Assembly: GCF_012912105.1 (NCBI RefSeq)
Contig: NZ_QMEA01000051.1
Location: forward strand, 1 to 50,795
Reading direction: 5' to 3'
Length of the DNA: 50,795 nt
DNA from: Brasilonema sp. UFV-L1
Lineage (GTDB): Bacteria; Cyanobacteriota; Cyanobacteriia; Cyanobacteriales; Nostocaceae
Below the pieces are notes generated by a model that saw only the letters and a list, made by a program, of their open reading frames with translations, made no database searches and was not told the origin of the DNA. Below are positions 33,611 through 42,869 of the stretch, one piece after another (the first letter of the stretch is position 1; each line of letters opens with the position of its first letter). Made by a program: the position numbers and the translations under genes.

Positions 33611-34576
33611 TTAGTAGCCAGTATTTTTATCCACGATATTACGTAAAGGCAAGCCTTTACGATAGCGTGTTAAATTATCAAGAAATAACGCCACGATGCG
33701 ATCGTAAAGTTGTGGTGTCAGTCCTGAACAGTGAGGGGTTATAAATACGTTCGGTAAAGACCAAAAAGGACTCTGCGGGGGTAATGGTTCAACAGCAAAT
33801 GTGTCTAATCCAGCACCAGCAATCCAACCCTCACGTAGAGCAGTGAGTAAGGCATTTTCATCGACGATCGCACCGCGAGCAATATTAATCAAGTAAGCAC
33901 TCGGACGCATCAACCGCAATGCCTCTGCATCAATTAAGCCTTTGGTTTGAGGTGTAAGAGGTGTGGCAATGACTACATAGTCAGACTCGCTAAGAAGCGA
34001 TCGCCATTCATCCGCACCCACTATTTTGTCAAAATTTGGTAATGGTTCTGGGTGGCGACGACTGCCAAAAACATTCATCCCAAAAGCTTTAGCACGAATG
34101 GCAATTTCTTGACCAATATTTCCTGCACCAATAATCAGTAAAGTCTTATTGTATAACTCTTGTAGCTCTAACCACTTTTGTAGCTCAAACCACTTTAACC
34201 AGTGGTGATCAGCTTGTAAAGAGTGCAATTTCTGGACATTTTTAGCGTGATAAAGCATGAAAGTAATTACAAATTCCGCGATGGGAATGGCATGAACTCC
34301 CGATCCGTTAGTCAGAAGTATATCGTGTTCTAAAAAAATGGGTGTGAGAATGTGATTCACACCAGAACTTGGTGTATGCTGCCAACGAATTTTAGGTGCT
34401 GCTGCTAATACTTTATGGAGAGTTGTATTTTTTAACTTAAACCCGTTGAGGTAAACTTCAGCATCTTGTGGATCGCCTTCAAAATGACCTTCACTATCGA
34501 CACGTACAAATGTAATATCTGGTGGTAAAAGCGGCTCGATTTTCGCAGCCAGTTCTACAGGTAGAATGAGTTTCAT
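33611..34576 (-). CDS. D-2-hydroxyacid dehydrogenase family protein
   Basis: The 321-residue protein follows the D-isomer-specific dehydrogenase layout: NAD-binding LLIIGAGNIGQEIAIRAKAFGM, the ARGAIVDENAL motif with the substrate-binding Arg, GAGLDTFAVEPLP with the acidic residue, and ITPHCSG with the catalytic His. It probably reduces 2-ketoacids with NAD(P)H. ATG 34576 (MKLILP) is preferred over an upstream in-frame start. A 63-bp relic of a close paralogue lies just upstream at 34637. Confidence 0.88.
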   Translation of the reverse strand: MKLILPVELAAKIEPLLPPDITFVRVDSEGHFEGDPQDAEVYLNGFKLKNTTLHKVLAAAPKIRWQHTPSSGVNHILTPIFLEHDILLTNGSGVHAIPIAEFVITFMLYHAKNVQKLHSLQADHHWLKWFELQKWLELQELYNKTLLIIGAGNIGQEIAIRAKAFGMNVFGSRRHPEPLPNFDKIVGADEWRSLLSESDYVVIATPLTPQTKGLIDAEALRLMRPSAYLINIARGAIVDENALLTALREGWIAGAGLDTFAVEPLPPQSPFWSLPNVFITPHCSGLTPQLYDRIVALFLDNLTRYRKGLPLRNIVDKNTGY

Positions 34577-34636
34577 ACTAGTTATACAAAAGCAAATAAT
34601 TCCAATAAATTTTAACAATTGAAAGTAAAATATTGC

Positions 34637-34699
34637 TTAATAACCAGCATTTCTATCAACGACTTTACTTAAAGGCTTGCCATGACGATAGCTTGTTAA
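34637..34699 (-). pseudogene. Relic of a second D-2-hydroxyacid dehydrogenase (C-terminal tail)
   Basis: The minus strand reads LTSYRHGKPLSKVVDRNAGY and stop, very like the tail of the neighbouring intact gene (LTRYRKGLPLRNIVDKNTGY and stop). Everything before it is missing and the binding-protein gene ends 37 bases away. It indicates a former tandem duplication, since deleted. Confidence 0.7.
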
Positions 34700-34735
34700 T
34701 GGGTAATAGAATTTTCATAAAAGCTAACGCCAGAT

Positions 34736-35767
34736 TTATTTCTGTTTTTGCGCCACAATCCAATCAGTTAATTGAAAATCCGACTTTGCTAATTTCTGAG
34801 ACACCAAAAACTGCTTTGTTCCTTGCAACAATTCTAATCCTCTTGCCGGAATTGGTTCTTCTGGAAACTGTTTTATAGGGAAAGAAGCTTTCACCACATT
34901 AACAGGATATCCTGACACTTCGGCGTGAAACTTGTAATATGCCTCTGGGTTTGCTTTGATATCTTTAACAGCAGCTTGTTTAATCTCATTCCACTTTTGG
35001 GGCAAGTCGGGATGTTTTGCTAAGAAAGCTTCTGTGACGACAGTTACACTTGTTCCTGGTAAGTCTGGATGTTTGATAGCCTCATCAATGACAGGAAAAC
35101 CTTTGGATTGTAATAGTGGACCTGTACCTGTCGATGCTGCAATTGCTGCCACATCACCCCGTTCTAATGCAGCTTGGGCGTCATTCGGTAGCAGGTGAAC
35201 TACCGTCACTTGATCCACAATACCTGACTTTTGCAATAACCCTATCAAGTAGCGGTGCATGTATGACCCTTTTGACGTCGCTACCTTTTGTCCTTTGAGT
35301 TCCAATACAGAACGTGGTCCGTTCTTCTTTGCCAATAACCAGGCGTTTGTTCCTACTTGTTCTTGACTGATTAAGCGGGTGGGAGTGCCGTTTGCCCTAG
35401 CAACTATGGCAGGTGTATCCCCGTAGATGCCCACATCTAATTGACCTGCGACTAAGGCTTCATTTAAGTTGGGACCGTTGGGAAACGAAACCGTTTGCAC
35501 TTCTTTGATGCCCAGTTTTTGTAGTTCTGGCAGAAATTTGCCTTGATTAATTGCCCAACCAATGGGTCCTGTAGGGATTTTGCTACGTTTGACACTTATA
35601 ATACCTAAGCGCAGGGTGGAAGTATTTAGTTGTTTTTGAGTGGGCGATCCTGCTTGGGAGATAGTTTGACTGGAACTCGGACCAGTACTGAACAGTAGGA
35701 GGAATGCGATTAGTGTGGAGAAAAGAGGTTTTGAGTAATTTCTAATTATAGTGTTGGAGGATGTCAC
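34736..35767 (-). CDS. ABC transporter substrate-binding protein, SsuA/NitT-TauT superfamily (divergent)
   Basis: The 343-residue protein has an N-terminal signal segment (PLFSTLIAFLLLFSTGPSSSQ) but no lipobox Cys, unlike three of its paralogues. The binding-fold motifs are weaker: QTVSFPNGPNLNEALVAGQLDVGIYGDTPAIVARANG corresponds to the GESPPIFAQAAG region. The start codon is GTG, overlapping the stop of the ferredoxin gene by four bases (GTGA), so the two are translationally coupled. Linkage with flavoprotein and ferredoxin suggests it captures the substrate those proteins process. Confidence 0.82.
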   Translation of the reverse strand: MTSSNTIIRNYSKPLFSTLIAFLLLFSTGPSSSQTISQAGSPTQKQLNTSTLRLGIISVKRSKIPTGPIGWAINQGKFLPELQKLGIKEVQTVSFPNGPNLNEALVAGQLDVGIYGDTPAIVARANGTPTRLISQEQVGTNAWLLAKKNGPRSVLELKGQKVATSKGSYMHRYLIGLLQKSGIVDQVTVVHLLPNDAQAALERGDVAAIAASTGTGPLLQSKGFPVIDEAIKHPDLPGTSVTVVTEAFLAKHPDLPQKWNEIKQAAVKDIKANPEAYYKFHAEVSGYPVNVVKASFPIKQFPEEPIPARGLELLQGTKQFLVSQKLAKSDFQLTDWIVAQKQK

Positions 35768-36093
35768 TTGAGGTATTTGAGTAGTTGGTAAGTCGAATCT
35801 TCTTGGGCTGTGTTAGTTTGTCCACGTCCCCAACCTATATTTCTGCGATAGCTTCCTAAGAGTCCGCCTTCAGTGAGAGACTTTTCGTCTACTTCTGCTA
35901 ACGGTTCGACTTGTGGCGCTACGTACAAAGCGTCTACTGGACAGTACAATTCGCACATAAAGCAGGTTTGACAGTCACTTTGTCTGGAAATGGTGGGCGG
36001 TGCGTCTGGTACTTTATCAAAGACGTTTGTCGGACAAACGTTAATGCAGATATTGCACTGAATGCACCGAGATTCACTGACTAACTCAATCAT
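35764..36093 (-). CDS. 2[4Fe-4S] ferredoxin, AprB-like partner of flavoprotein copy 2
   Basis: The 109-residue protein has C10-x2-C13-x2-C16-x3-C20-P and C41-x2-C44-x2-C47-x3-C51-P, two standard [4Fe-4S] sites, followed by a ~55-residue tail without known motif. It lies 171 bases after the AprA-like flavoprotein gene and overlaps the binding-protein gene, so the three form one operon. It would shuttle electrons to the flavoprotein in the cytosol. Confidence 0.85.
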   Translation of the reverse strand: MIELVSESRCIQCNICINVCPTNVFDKVPDAPPTISRQSDCQTCFMCELYCPVDALYVAPQVEPLAEVDEKSLTEGGLLGSYRRNIGWGRGQTNTAQEDSTYQLLKYLK

Positions 36094-36174
36094 ACCAAGT
36101 GATTTTGAATACTTATAGTTTTTTGAGTCTCAAGCAAAGTCAAGAATCAATTATCAATGAACAATGATCAAATC

Positions 36175-36220
36175 GATAATTGATAACTGATAACTGATAA
36201 CTGATAACTGATAATTGACA
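36175..36220. repeat. Heptamer tandem repeat (GATAACT)
   Basis: About six consecutive 7-base units between the flavoprotein and ferredoxin genes, similar to the reverse complement of the array at 16559. Confidence 0.8.
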
Positions 36221-36264
36221 AGAGAATTGGTCACCAGGACGCAAAGTGACTCTTTTTGCTCTTA

Positions 36265-37920
36265 TCATGCTGCCACTTCTACTTTAACTCTGGTCTGTTG
36301 TACAGGGGCAGCTTTCACCCAGACACGATCCAAACCACCACTAATTAAGTAATGTTGCTGATTAACATCCTGTTGGGGATAGTCTGTATGTTTGTGCATC
36401 CCCCGAGTTTCTTTACGTTCCAAGGCGCTGCTATACATCCACCGAGATGTGGCTACCATTGCGGCGGCTTCCCGCACACGGAGAATGTTGTTATCATCTG
36501 CTTGAATTGTGCGAATTTCTTGCCAGAGGTGATTTAATCTCTGTAATGATTCGGTTAATCTTGTTTCGCTGCGGAAGTAATTGCGATCGTAGGGGAAAAC
36601 TTCTGCTTGGGTGGCTTGGATGATTTCTATAGAGTTGAGCCCAGCTTCACTATCGGTTTTGAGTGGATGTTGATGCCTGGATGTAAATCCTACCTCACCT
36701 ACAGCTTCGACTCGCCGTTGGTTTGCTTGTGTGCCTAAATCATGTGCATAAACAGCCGCAGATTGTCCTGCCCAATAACCTGAAGACAATGCCCAAGCTG
36801 CATTATGACTGCCTCCGCCCGTGAATCCACCGCAAATAAGTTCTCGCGTCGCGGCATCACCTGCAGCGTATAAGCCTGCTACGGAAGTTGCGCAAGTATC
36901 ATCAACAATCCGGATGCCACCTGTACCGCGTACAGTTCCCTCTAAGCGGAGAGTGACGGGGAAACGTTGTGTAAAGGGGTCTATGCCTGCACGATCAAAG
37001 GGTAAGAAGAAGTTGGGTTGTGCTTTTCGCATATGTACCCGCATTTCTTCTGTAGCTTGATCCAAGATGGCGTAAACAGGCTGCGTTAATAAGGTTTTGG
37101 CAATGACAGAACGCCCTCTTTGTGAGCCAGCTCCAGGAATTGGTGTACCATCAGAGTAAGTGAAAGTTGCCCAGTTGTAAAACAGAGTTTTAGTGACAGA
37201 AGAAAAGGCGGGAGAGATGCCGTAGGCGTTGGAAAACTCCATCCCCGACATCTCGGCACCCGCTTCGGCTGCCATAAGGTAACCATCCCCTGTTAGCACA
37301 TTGCAACCAAGCGCCTTACTCAAGAAAGCACAGCCACCTGTTGCAATGATGACTGCACCTGCATGCACAAGCCATTTGTTTCCAGTTTGGCGGTTGACTC
37401 CCGTCGCACCTGCAACTCTTCGGTCTCTATCCACTAGCAGTTGCAAAGCTGGACTATGGTCTAATATTTTTACCCCCGCCCGTTTGACTTGCTTTCGCAT
37501 CAAGTGCATATACTCTGGACCTTGCAGACTACGCCTGTAAGGTTTACCCTCGTCGTCTGTTGGGAAAGGATAACCCCACTGCGCCAACAAATCAACATTG
37601 GCATAAGTTTGATTTAGAACCCGTTGCATCCAGTTGCGGTTGGCTAAAAATCCTCCTAAAGTCTCCCGAGAAGCCATTGCCGCTTCCCGCGCCTGCGCAT
37701 CAGGTGGTACGTACCACACACCGTTACCCGATGCCGCTGCACAGCCACTCGTACCACAGTATCCTTTATCAACAAGAACGACATTCGCACCTTTGAAAGC
37801 CGCACTCCAAGCCGCCCAAGTGCCAGCTGGTCCACCCCCTATAACCAGAACATCACAGAGCAAGTTTGGTTCATATTCAATGGTAGATACTTTCCCTGTC
37901 CACAATAGATTCTTACTCAT
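36265..37920 (-). CDS. AprA-like / fumarate-reductase-type flavoprotein subunit (copy 2)
   Basis: The 551-residue protein has the FAD loop VLVIGGGPAGTWAAWSA, the motif KGYCGTSGCAAASGNGVWYV, the VIIATGGCAFLSKALG strand, and GLYAAGDAATRELICGGFTGGGSHNAAWAL near the C-terminal FAD contact. It is distinct from copy 1, being shorter and with a different middle domain, but of the same superfamily. Its own ferredoxin and a binding protein follow in an operon. A near-perfect 26-bp dyad lies about 183 bases upstream. Reaction unknown; oxidation or reduction of an organosulfur compound is the leading inference. Confidence 0.8.
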   Translation of the reverse strand: MSKNLLWTGKVSTIEYEPNLLCDVLVIGGGPAGTWAAWSAAFKGANVVLVDKGYCGTSGCAAASGNGVWYVPPDAQAREAAMASRETLGGFLANRNWMQRVLNQTYANVDLLAQWGYPFPTDDEGKPYRRSLQGPEYMHLMRKQVKRAGVKILDHSPALQLLVDRDRRVAGATGVNRQTGNKWLVHAGAVIIATGGCAFLSKALGCNVLTGDGYLMAAEAGAEMSGMEFSNAYGISPAFSSVTKTLFYNWATFTYSDGTPIPGAGSQRGRSVIAKTLLTQPVYAILDQATEEMRVHMRKAQPNFFLPFDRAGIDPFTQRFPVTLRLEGTVRGTGGIRIVDDTCATSVAGLYAAGDAATRELICGGFTGGGSHNAAWALSSGYWAGQSAAVYAHDLGTQANQRRVEAVGEVGFTSRHQHPLKTDSEAGLNSIEIIQATQAEVFPYDRNYFRSETRLTESLQRLNHLWQEIRTIQADDNNILRVREAAAMVATSRWMYSSALERKETRGMHKHTDYPQQDVNQQHYLISGGLDRVWVKAAPVQQTRVKVEVAA

Positions 37921-38102
37921 GAGAAGCCCCGCTTCAACAGTTTAGAACTTATGTACAAACAAAGACACAAAATGAGTGACAACACAAAAATGCCAGTTGG
38001 TTGTCAAACGAAGTTAAGATAATGGAAAATTACGAAAACTGCGTCAAACTGTAGCTTGTGACTAAAGTTGTTTGATAAACTCTTAACTCTTCAAATTTAA
38101 AG

Positions 38103-38128
38103 TACGGTTAATTAGTGGATTAACCGTA
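38103..38128. promoter_or_regulatory. 26-bp sulfur-region motif, site D (perfect dyad)
   Basis: TACGGTTAAT and ATTAACCGTA are exact 10-bp reverse complements around a 6-base spacer, 183 bases before the flavoprotein copy 2 start. It could in principle form an AT-rich hairpin after the aldo/keto reductase gene, but no T-run follows, so an operator is more likely. Confidence 0.65.
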
Positions 38129-38218
38129 TTATTGGATATCCTAGAAATATCGCACAGTTTGTAAAAAAAATCAAGAACAAATTTTATGGGCAGAAAATAT
38201 CTGGGACACGAGCATATT

Positions 38219-39259
38219 CTACGGTGCTGGATTAGGATACCGAGTATGAACTGCATTTAATTCTGCTATAGTATCTTTGTCCAACACGACATTCACACTT
38301 TCTAAATTTTCTTTCAGTTGTTCCAACGTTGTCGCCCCAATGATTGTACTGCTTGTAAACCAACGACTGCGGACAAAAGCTAATGCTAAATGTGAAGGTT
38401 TCAAGTTATACTTATGGGCGATTTCTACATACGCTGCGACAGCTTCATTAACATTTGGTTTAAGATAACGCTGTCCAAAACCAGGGAAGAGAGTGAGTCG
38501 TGTATCCTGTAGCGGTTTATTATGTACGTATTTGCCGGATAACAACCCAAATCCCAGTGGACTGTAAGCTAACAAGCTAACATTTTCGCGATAGCAAGCT
38601 TCTGCTAAAGCTGAATCAAACACCCGATTTAAGAGATTATAGGCATTTTGAATGGAAACAACTTTTGGTAGTCCCAACTGCTGTGCTGTACGGCTGAATT
38701 CACATACTCCCCAAGGAGTTTCATTACTCAAGCCCAAGTAACGAATTTTTCCTGCTTTAATAATATCTGCAAGAGCTTCTAGTTGTTCCGCAATAGGAAT
38801 AGTATCTCGCTCAAAAGCTGAATTATACTCTATTTGACCAAACAGAGGAACATAACGGTCAGGCCAGTGAATTTGATATAAGTCAATATAGTCTGTTTGT
38901 AAGCGTTTGAGGCTATCATCTACTGCCTGTTTGATATTCTCGCGGTTAATGTTTAAATTGCCTTCCCGCAGCCATTTAAATCCTCTTCCTGGACCTACAA
39001 TTTTTGTAGCGATGATCAGTTTATCGCGCTGTTGTTTTTTCAGCCATTCTCCAATATAAGTCTCTGTTCTTCCTTGGGTTTCACCACGAGGTGGAACTGG
39101 GTACATTTCTGCCGTGTCAATAAAGTTTACTCCATAGGCAATCGCATAATCTAGCTGCTTGTGAGCATCTTCAATAATATTTTGTTGCCCAAAAGTCATA
39201 GTTCCTAGACAAATTTCTGAAATCTTGAGGTCACTATTGCCCAGTTGGTTATATTTCAT
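38219..39259 (-). CDS. Aldo/keto reductase (Tas-like)
   Basis: The 346-residue TIM-barrel protein contains the family motifs LGTMTFGQQN, GVNFIDTAEMYPVP (catalytic Asp and Tyr), the Lys in KLIIATKIVGPG, YIDLYQIHWPDR (catalytic His) and IGATTLEQLKENL for NADPH phosphate binding. It reduces carbonyls; the aldehydes freed by desulfonation would be plausible substrates, by inference from position. A 26-bp motif copy lies 72 bases upstream with an inner sequence like that before the LLM gene. Confidence 0.88.
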   Translation of the reverse strand: MKYNQLGNSDLKISEICLGTMTFGQQNIIEDAHKQLDYAIAYGVNFIDTAEMYPVPPRGETQGRTETYIGEWLKKQQRDKLIIATKIVGPGRGFKWLREGNLNINRENIKQAVDDSLKRLQTDYIDLYQIHWPDRYVPLFGQIEYNSAFERDTIPIAEQLEALADIIKAGKIRYLGLSNETPWGVCEFSRTAQQLGLPKVVSIQNAYNLLNRVFDSALAEACYRENVSLLAYSPLGFGLLSGKYVHNKPLQDTRLTLFPGFGQRYLKPNVNEAVAAYVEIAHKYNLKPSHLALAFVRSRWFTSSTIIGATTLEQLKENLESVNVVLDKDTIAELNAVHTRYPNPAP

Positions 39260-39330
39260 GAATCCTTACGTTATTTCGCCTCGATATAGTCTCTATCAGT
39301 GTTTCAAAAAACTACACACCACTCTTAATT

Positions 39331-39356
39331 TATTTAATTTTTATCGACTTACAGTA
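39331..39356. promoter_or_regulatory. 26-bp sulfur-region motif, site G (TATTT-N16-CAGTA)
   Basis: The left half is weak, but the right half with its adjoining TATCGACTTA is nearly identical to site F before the LLM gene. It lies 72 bases before the aldo/keto reductase start. Confidence 0.45.
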
Positions 39357-39500
39357 GTTGTAAATAAATAATTGTATCTTACCAGACATTTGTTTAGTAG
39401 ACAATATCTTTGACTTAACATAAATTATAAAAAAATGTCATCTAAAATACTTTATTTTGTTCAGGTGATATGGAATGCTCCTATCTATGTAGAATAAAAA

Positions 39501-39526
39501 TACTTAAAATCGACTTAGTTACCGTT
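39501..39526. promoter_or_regulatory. 26-bp sulfur-region motif, site H (TACTT-N16-CCGTT)
   Basis: It lies in the spacer between the aldo/keto reductase and porin genes, about 380 bases before the porin start. It shares ATCGACTTA with sites F and G. Downstream, 39541-39837 holds a dispersed GC repeat and no supported gene. Confidence 0.42.
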
Positions 39527-39906
39527 TTTTATCTCCAAAGTTATTGTGTTCGTTCCAAATGAGTAGTTTTTGCTGTAAATTGCAGCGAGAATTCTGAGCG
39601 GAGAAAATCTCCGCCCAATGTACTGAGAGGGGACCGGTGAAGCCCCCCGACGGTGCGAACTGCCTCTCCCATTGGGCTGGATATTTTATTTTTTTGGATC
39701 TCTCCTACGCGAAACACAGGCTGCTGAACTTTGGATTTGTAGCCACTACAGTTTGTAGTAGTTAATAGCGGGAGCAACGCGAGTTGAGAATTTTTAGATA
39801 ACTCACGCAATACTTGGTTAACACTAAAGACTTCCATTTTATCTGGCTGGTTTCTGTGGAGATACAGAGCATGATGTGCCAGACCGACTTGGGTGATTCT
39901 AGCAAA

Positions 39907-41634
39907 ATGAAAAAAACTTTGTGGAATTTATTACTGACTCTACCAATATTTCTGGTGCTGCTTTTATTAGTAGCCAATGCAAAAGCTTTTGGAGAAGAAA
40001 CACCTTCAGAATTTCATCCTGATATTCGTGATCCAGAATTACTTAAGTCATTTGATCCTGCAATCAAAGAGTTAAAAATAGTACGAAAAAATCAGTTAAT
40101 CTCGCAAAATTTACCACAGACAACACCTACTGAGCCTACAAAACCATCATCAGAACCACCAATGACATCTGTTTCTCAACTTTCTGATGTGCAACCCACA
40201 GATTGGGCATTTCAAGCACTCCAGTCCTTGGTTGAACGCTATGGTTGTATTGTCGGCTACCCTAACAGCACCTATCGCGGAAATCGTGCCTTAACACGCT
40301 ATGAATTTGCGGCGGGTTTGAATGCTTGCGTAAGTCCTGTTAATAAACTGATTGCATCATCAACAGCAGATTTAGCAACTAAGGAAGATTTAGCGACGAT
40401 ACAGCGACTGACTGAGGAATTTCGTCCAGAACTTGCCGAATTAGCAGGAAGAATAGATTATTTAGAAACCAAGACAGCACAAGTTGAAGCGGAACAATTT
40501 TCGACGACGACTAAACTGGTAGGTAATGCGATTTTCGTAGTGGCTGATACTTTTGGAAATCGCCCAAACAACACTCCTGCCAATGATACCAAGGATACTA
40601 CTAACACCTTTTTTGCTTACCGTACTCAACTTTCGTTTCAAACCAGCTTTACTGGGACAGATCAACTACTCACTACATTACGAGCAGACAATATTCCTAA
40701 TTTGACATCGAGTACAGGAACTAGTATGACCCGCTTTGCCTTGGATGCATCAAGTTTTGGGGATAGTGACCTGTTTGTGGAAAACTTATACTACCGTTTT
40801 CCAATTGGTAAAAAAATCACTGCTTGGATAGGTCCGAGGACACTGAACTTCCCAATTTATGTCCCAACGTTAAACTCCTTGAATGGTAACCCATTTCAGG
40901 GTGGTTTTTCCCGGTTTGGACAGTTTAACCCGACTGTGTACCGACCAGGTTTTGATGGTGCAGGTGCAGCTGTTGCTTATAAATTTAGCGATCAATTACA
41001 AGCACACGTAGCTTACATAGCAGATGGCTTTTTTGCGAACAGACCCGACAAAGGACTTTTCAATGATAGTTCCCAAGCGGCGATCGCCCAACTCACCATC
41101 TCTCCCAGTAAGCAATTTGATTTAGGGCTGACTTATACCCGCAAATACTTTCCTACGAATTCTGGTAATAATCTGACTGGCGGAACAGGTAGCGCTTTTG
41201 CACGCAATCCTTTTGGGCAAAATGCTACTACATCCGATAATTTTGGCCTGGAGTTTAGCTGGAAAGTTAGCCAGCGTTTTACTTTAGGTGGATGGTTTGG
41301 TTACACGCAAGCGCATCAAGAAGTTGGCGGTGATAATGATGCGACTATCATCAATGGTGCGCTGACCTTTAGTTTCCCTGATTTATTTCAGCAAGGAAAT
41401 ATAGGTGGTATTACTATTGGCATTCCGCCGAAAGTTACCAGTAATGATTTCAGACTCGCTGGACAACAACGAGAAGACCCTGATACATCTTTACACATCG
41501 AAACTTTCTATACTTTTCGGGTAAATAACAACATCAGAATTACACCAATTGTTTATCTGATTACCAAACCAGAACATAATGGCAACAATGACCCAATTTT
41601 GGTAGGTGTTCTTCGTACAAGTTTTTCTTTCTAA
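39907..41634 (+). CDS. SLH-domain OprB-type outer-membrane porin
   Basis: The 575-residue protein starts with a signal peptide (KKTLWNLLLTLPIFLVLLLLVANAKAFG). An SLH domain follows (VSQLSDVQPTDWAFQALQSLVERYGCIVGYPNSTYRGNRALTRYEFAAGL), then a short coiled coil (LATKEDLATIQRLTEEF) and an OprB-type beta-barrel ending in an aromatic residue (TSFSF). This is the standard cyanobacterial porin layout: SLH anchors to peptidoglycan and the barrel spans the outer membrane. ATG 39907 (MKKTLW) is chosen because it begins the signal peptide; the longer frame has no such signal. A binding-protein gene follows 47 bases later, suggesting a dedicated uptake pore. Confidence 0.9.
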   Translation: MKKTLWNLLLTLPIFLVLLLLVANAKAFGEETPSEFHPDIRDPELLKSFDPAIKELKIVRKNQLISQNLPQTTPTEPTKPSSEPPMTSVSQLSDVQPTDWAFQALQSLVERYGCIVGYPNSTYRGNRALTRYEFAAGLNACVSPVNKLIASSTADLATKEDLATIQRLTEEFRPELAELAGRIDYLETKTAQVEAEQFSTTTKLVGNAIFVVADTFGNRPNNTPANDTKDTTNTFFAYRTQLSFQTSFTGTDQLLTTLRADNIPNLTSSTGTSMTRFALDASSFGDSDLFVENLYYRFPIGKKITAWIGPRTLNFPIYVPTLNSLNGNPFQGGFSRFGQFNPTVYRPGFDGAGAAVAYKFSDQLQAHVAYIADGFFANRPDKGLFNDSSQAAIAQLTISPSKQFDLGLTYTRKYFPTNSGNNLTGGTGSAFARNPFGQNATTSDNFGLEFSWKVSQRFTLGGWFGYTQAHQEVGGDNDATIINGALTFSFPDLFQQGNIGGITIGIPPKVTSNDFRLAGQQREDPDTSLHIETFYTFRVNNNIRITPIVYLITKPEHNGNNDPILVGVLRTSFSF

Positions 41635-41681
41635 AGACGACATTCAATCACAATCAAGTTATTAAGAGGTAAAAACCTATC

Positions 41682-42800
41682 ATGAATTTGATTTGGCAGC
41701 AGTTAGAAATGTGGATTTCATCACTAAAATCTCAATTATCGAACTGGAAGAATCACACAAAACTATTCTCTGTCATTCCTGTTCCTATTGCAGGAGCATT
41801 TGTGACTGGTGTGTGCCTTAGCTTATTATTTGCAGCTTGTACATCACCTAATTCTACGAATAGTAATCTAGCCAATTCTTCTGCTAGTCCTGTTAGTAAT
41901 ACAACTGGTGCTAAAGCTTCGATTGTGAGATTTGGCTATCAGAAGTCAGTGATTTTATTAAAAGCTAAAGGTGTTTTAGAGAAACGCTTAAAGCCAGAAG
42001 GAATAGGTGTTGAATGGATAGAATTTCCAGCAGGTCCTCAACTCTTAGAAGCGATGAACATAGGGAGTATTGACTTTGGTCATGCTGGAGAATCTCCACC
42101 AATTTTTGCTCAAGCTGCAGGAGCAAATCTGACTTATATTGCTGGTATTGCAGCAAATCCAGCAGGCTCAGCTATTCTCGTTCCCAAAAACTCCCCCATC
42201 AAATCAGTCGCTGAATTAAAAGGCAAAAAAATAGCTTTTCAAAAAGGATCTAGCGCTCATTATCTACTTTTACAAATTCTGGAAAAAGCAGGATTAAAAT
42301 ATAGCGATATTCAACCCATATCTTTACCACCAGCAGATGCACGTGCTGCTTTTGTAAAAGGTAGTATAGATGCATGGTCGATTTGGGATCCCTTTTATGC
42401 AGCGGCAGAAAAATCTGCTAATGCTCGCGTTTTAATTGATGGAAAAGAAATTAACAGGCAAGGAGGGTATTATCTGGCAAGTCGGAAATTTGCCGATAAT
42501 AATCCACAAACTATTAAGGCAATACTAGAAGAAATTAAAAAACTAGAAGATTGGTCTGATAAGCATCGGGATGAAGTAGCAGCAACTTTGTCGCCAGTTT
42601 TGGGCGTAGATTTAGATACCATGAAAAGGGCAACCCAGAGGAAAACTTTTGGGATTGTGCCGATTGATGAAAAGTTGATTGCGGAACAACAAAAAGTTGC
42701 TGATAAATATTATCAGTTGAAACTTATACCTAAACAAATTAGCGTGCGGGATGCGACGCTTACACCACAACAATATGCTGCTTTTTCCCCAAAAATATAA
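41682..42800 (+). CDS. ssuA: Sulfonate ABC transporter substrate-binding lipoprotein (SsuA type)
   Basis: The 372-residue protein has a long N terminus, a hydrophobic segment and a lipobox (LLFAACTS, Cys53). The binding fold shows VRFGYQKSVILLKAKG, VEWIEFPAGPQLLEAMNIGSIDFGHAGESPPIFAQAAG and PPADARAAFVKGSIDAWSIWDPF. It shares most motifs with the protein at 23469 and 45599. AGAGG precedes the ATG. It follows the porin and precedes the nitroreductase gene, so the three may be one unit. Confidence 0.9.
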   Translation: MNLIWQQLEMWISSLKSQLSNWKNHTKLFSVIPVPIAGAFVTGVCLSLLFAACTSPNSTNSNLANSSASPVSNTTGAKASIVRFGYQKSVILLKAKGVLEKRLKPEGIGVEWIEFPAGPQLLEAMNIGSIDFGHAGESPPIFAQAAGANLTYIAGIAANPAGSAILVPKNSPIKSVAELKGKKIAFQKGSSAHYLLLQILEKAGLKYSDIQPISLPPADARAAFVKGSIDAWSIWDPFYAAAEKSANARVLIDGKEINRQGGYYLASRKFADNNPQTIKAILEEIKKLEDWSDKHRDEVAATLSPVLGVDLDTMKRATQRKTFGIVPIDEKLIAEQQKVADKYYQLKLIPKQISVRDATLTPQQYAAFSPKI

Positions 42801-42869
42801 ATAATGAGATAAATAGTGAGTGGTGGGTTGTTATTTTAAAAAGGTGCTTTGATTTCTACTCAATCACTT

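Noticed and set aside
39541-39837. 98-codon minus-strand frame containing VGGLHRSPLSTLGGDFLRSEF
   Set aside because: The sequence is the translation of a dispersed GC-rich cyanobacterial repeat; no start signal or family match.
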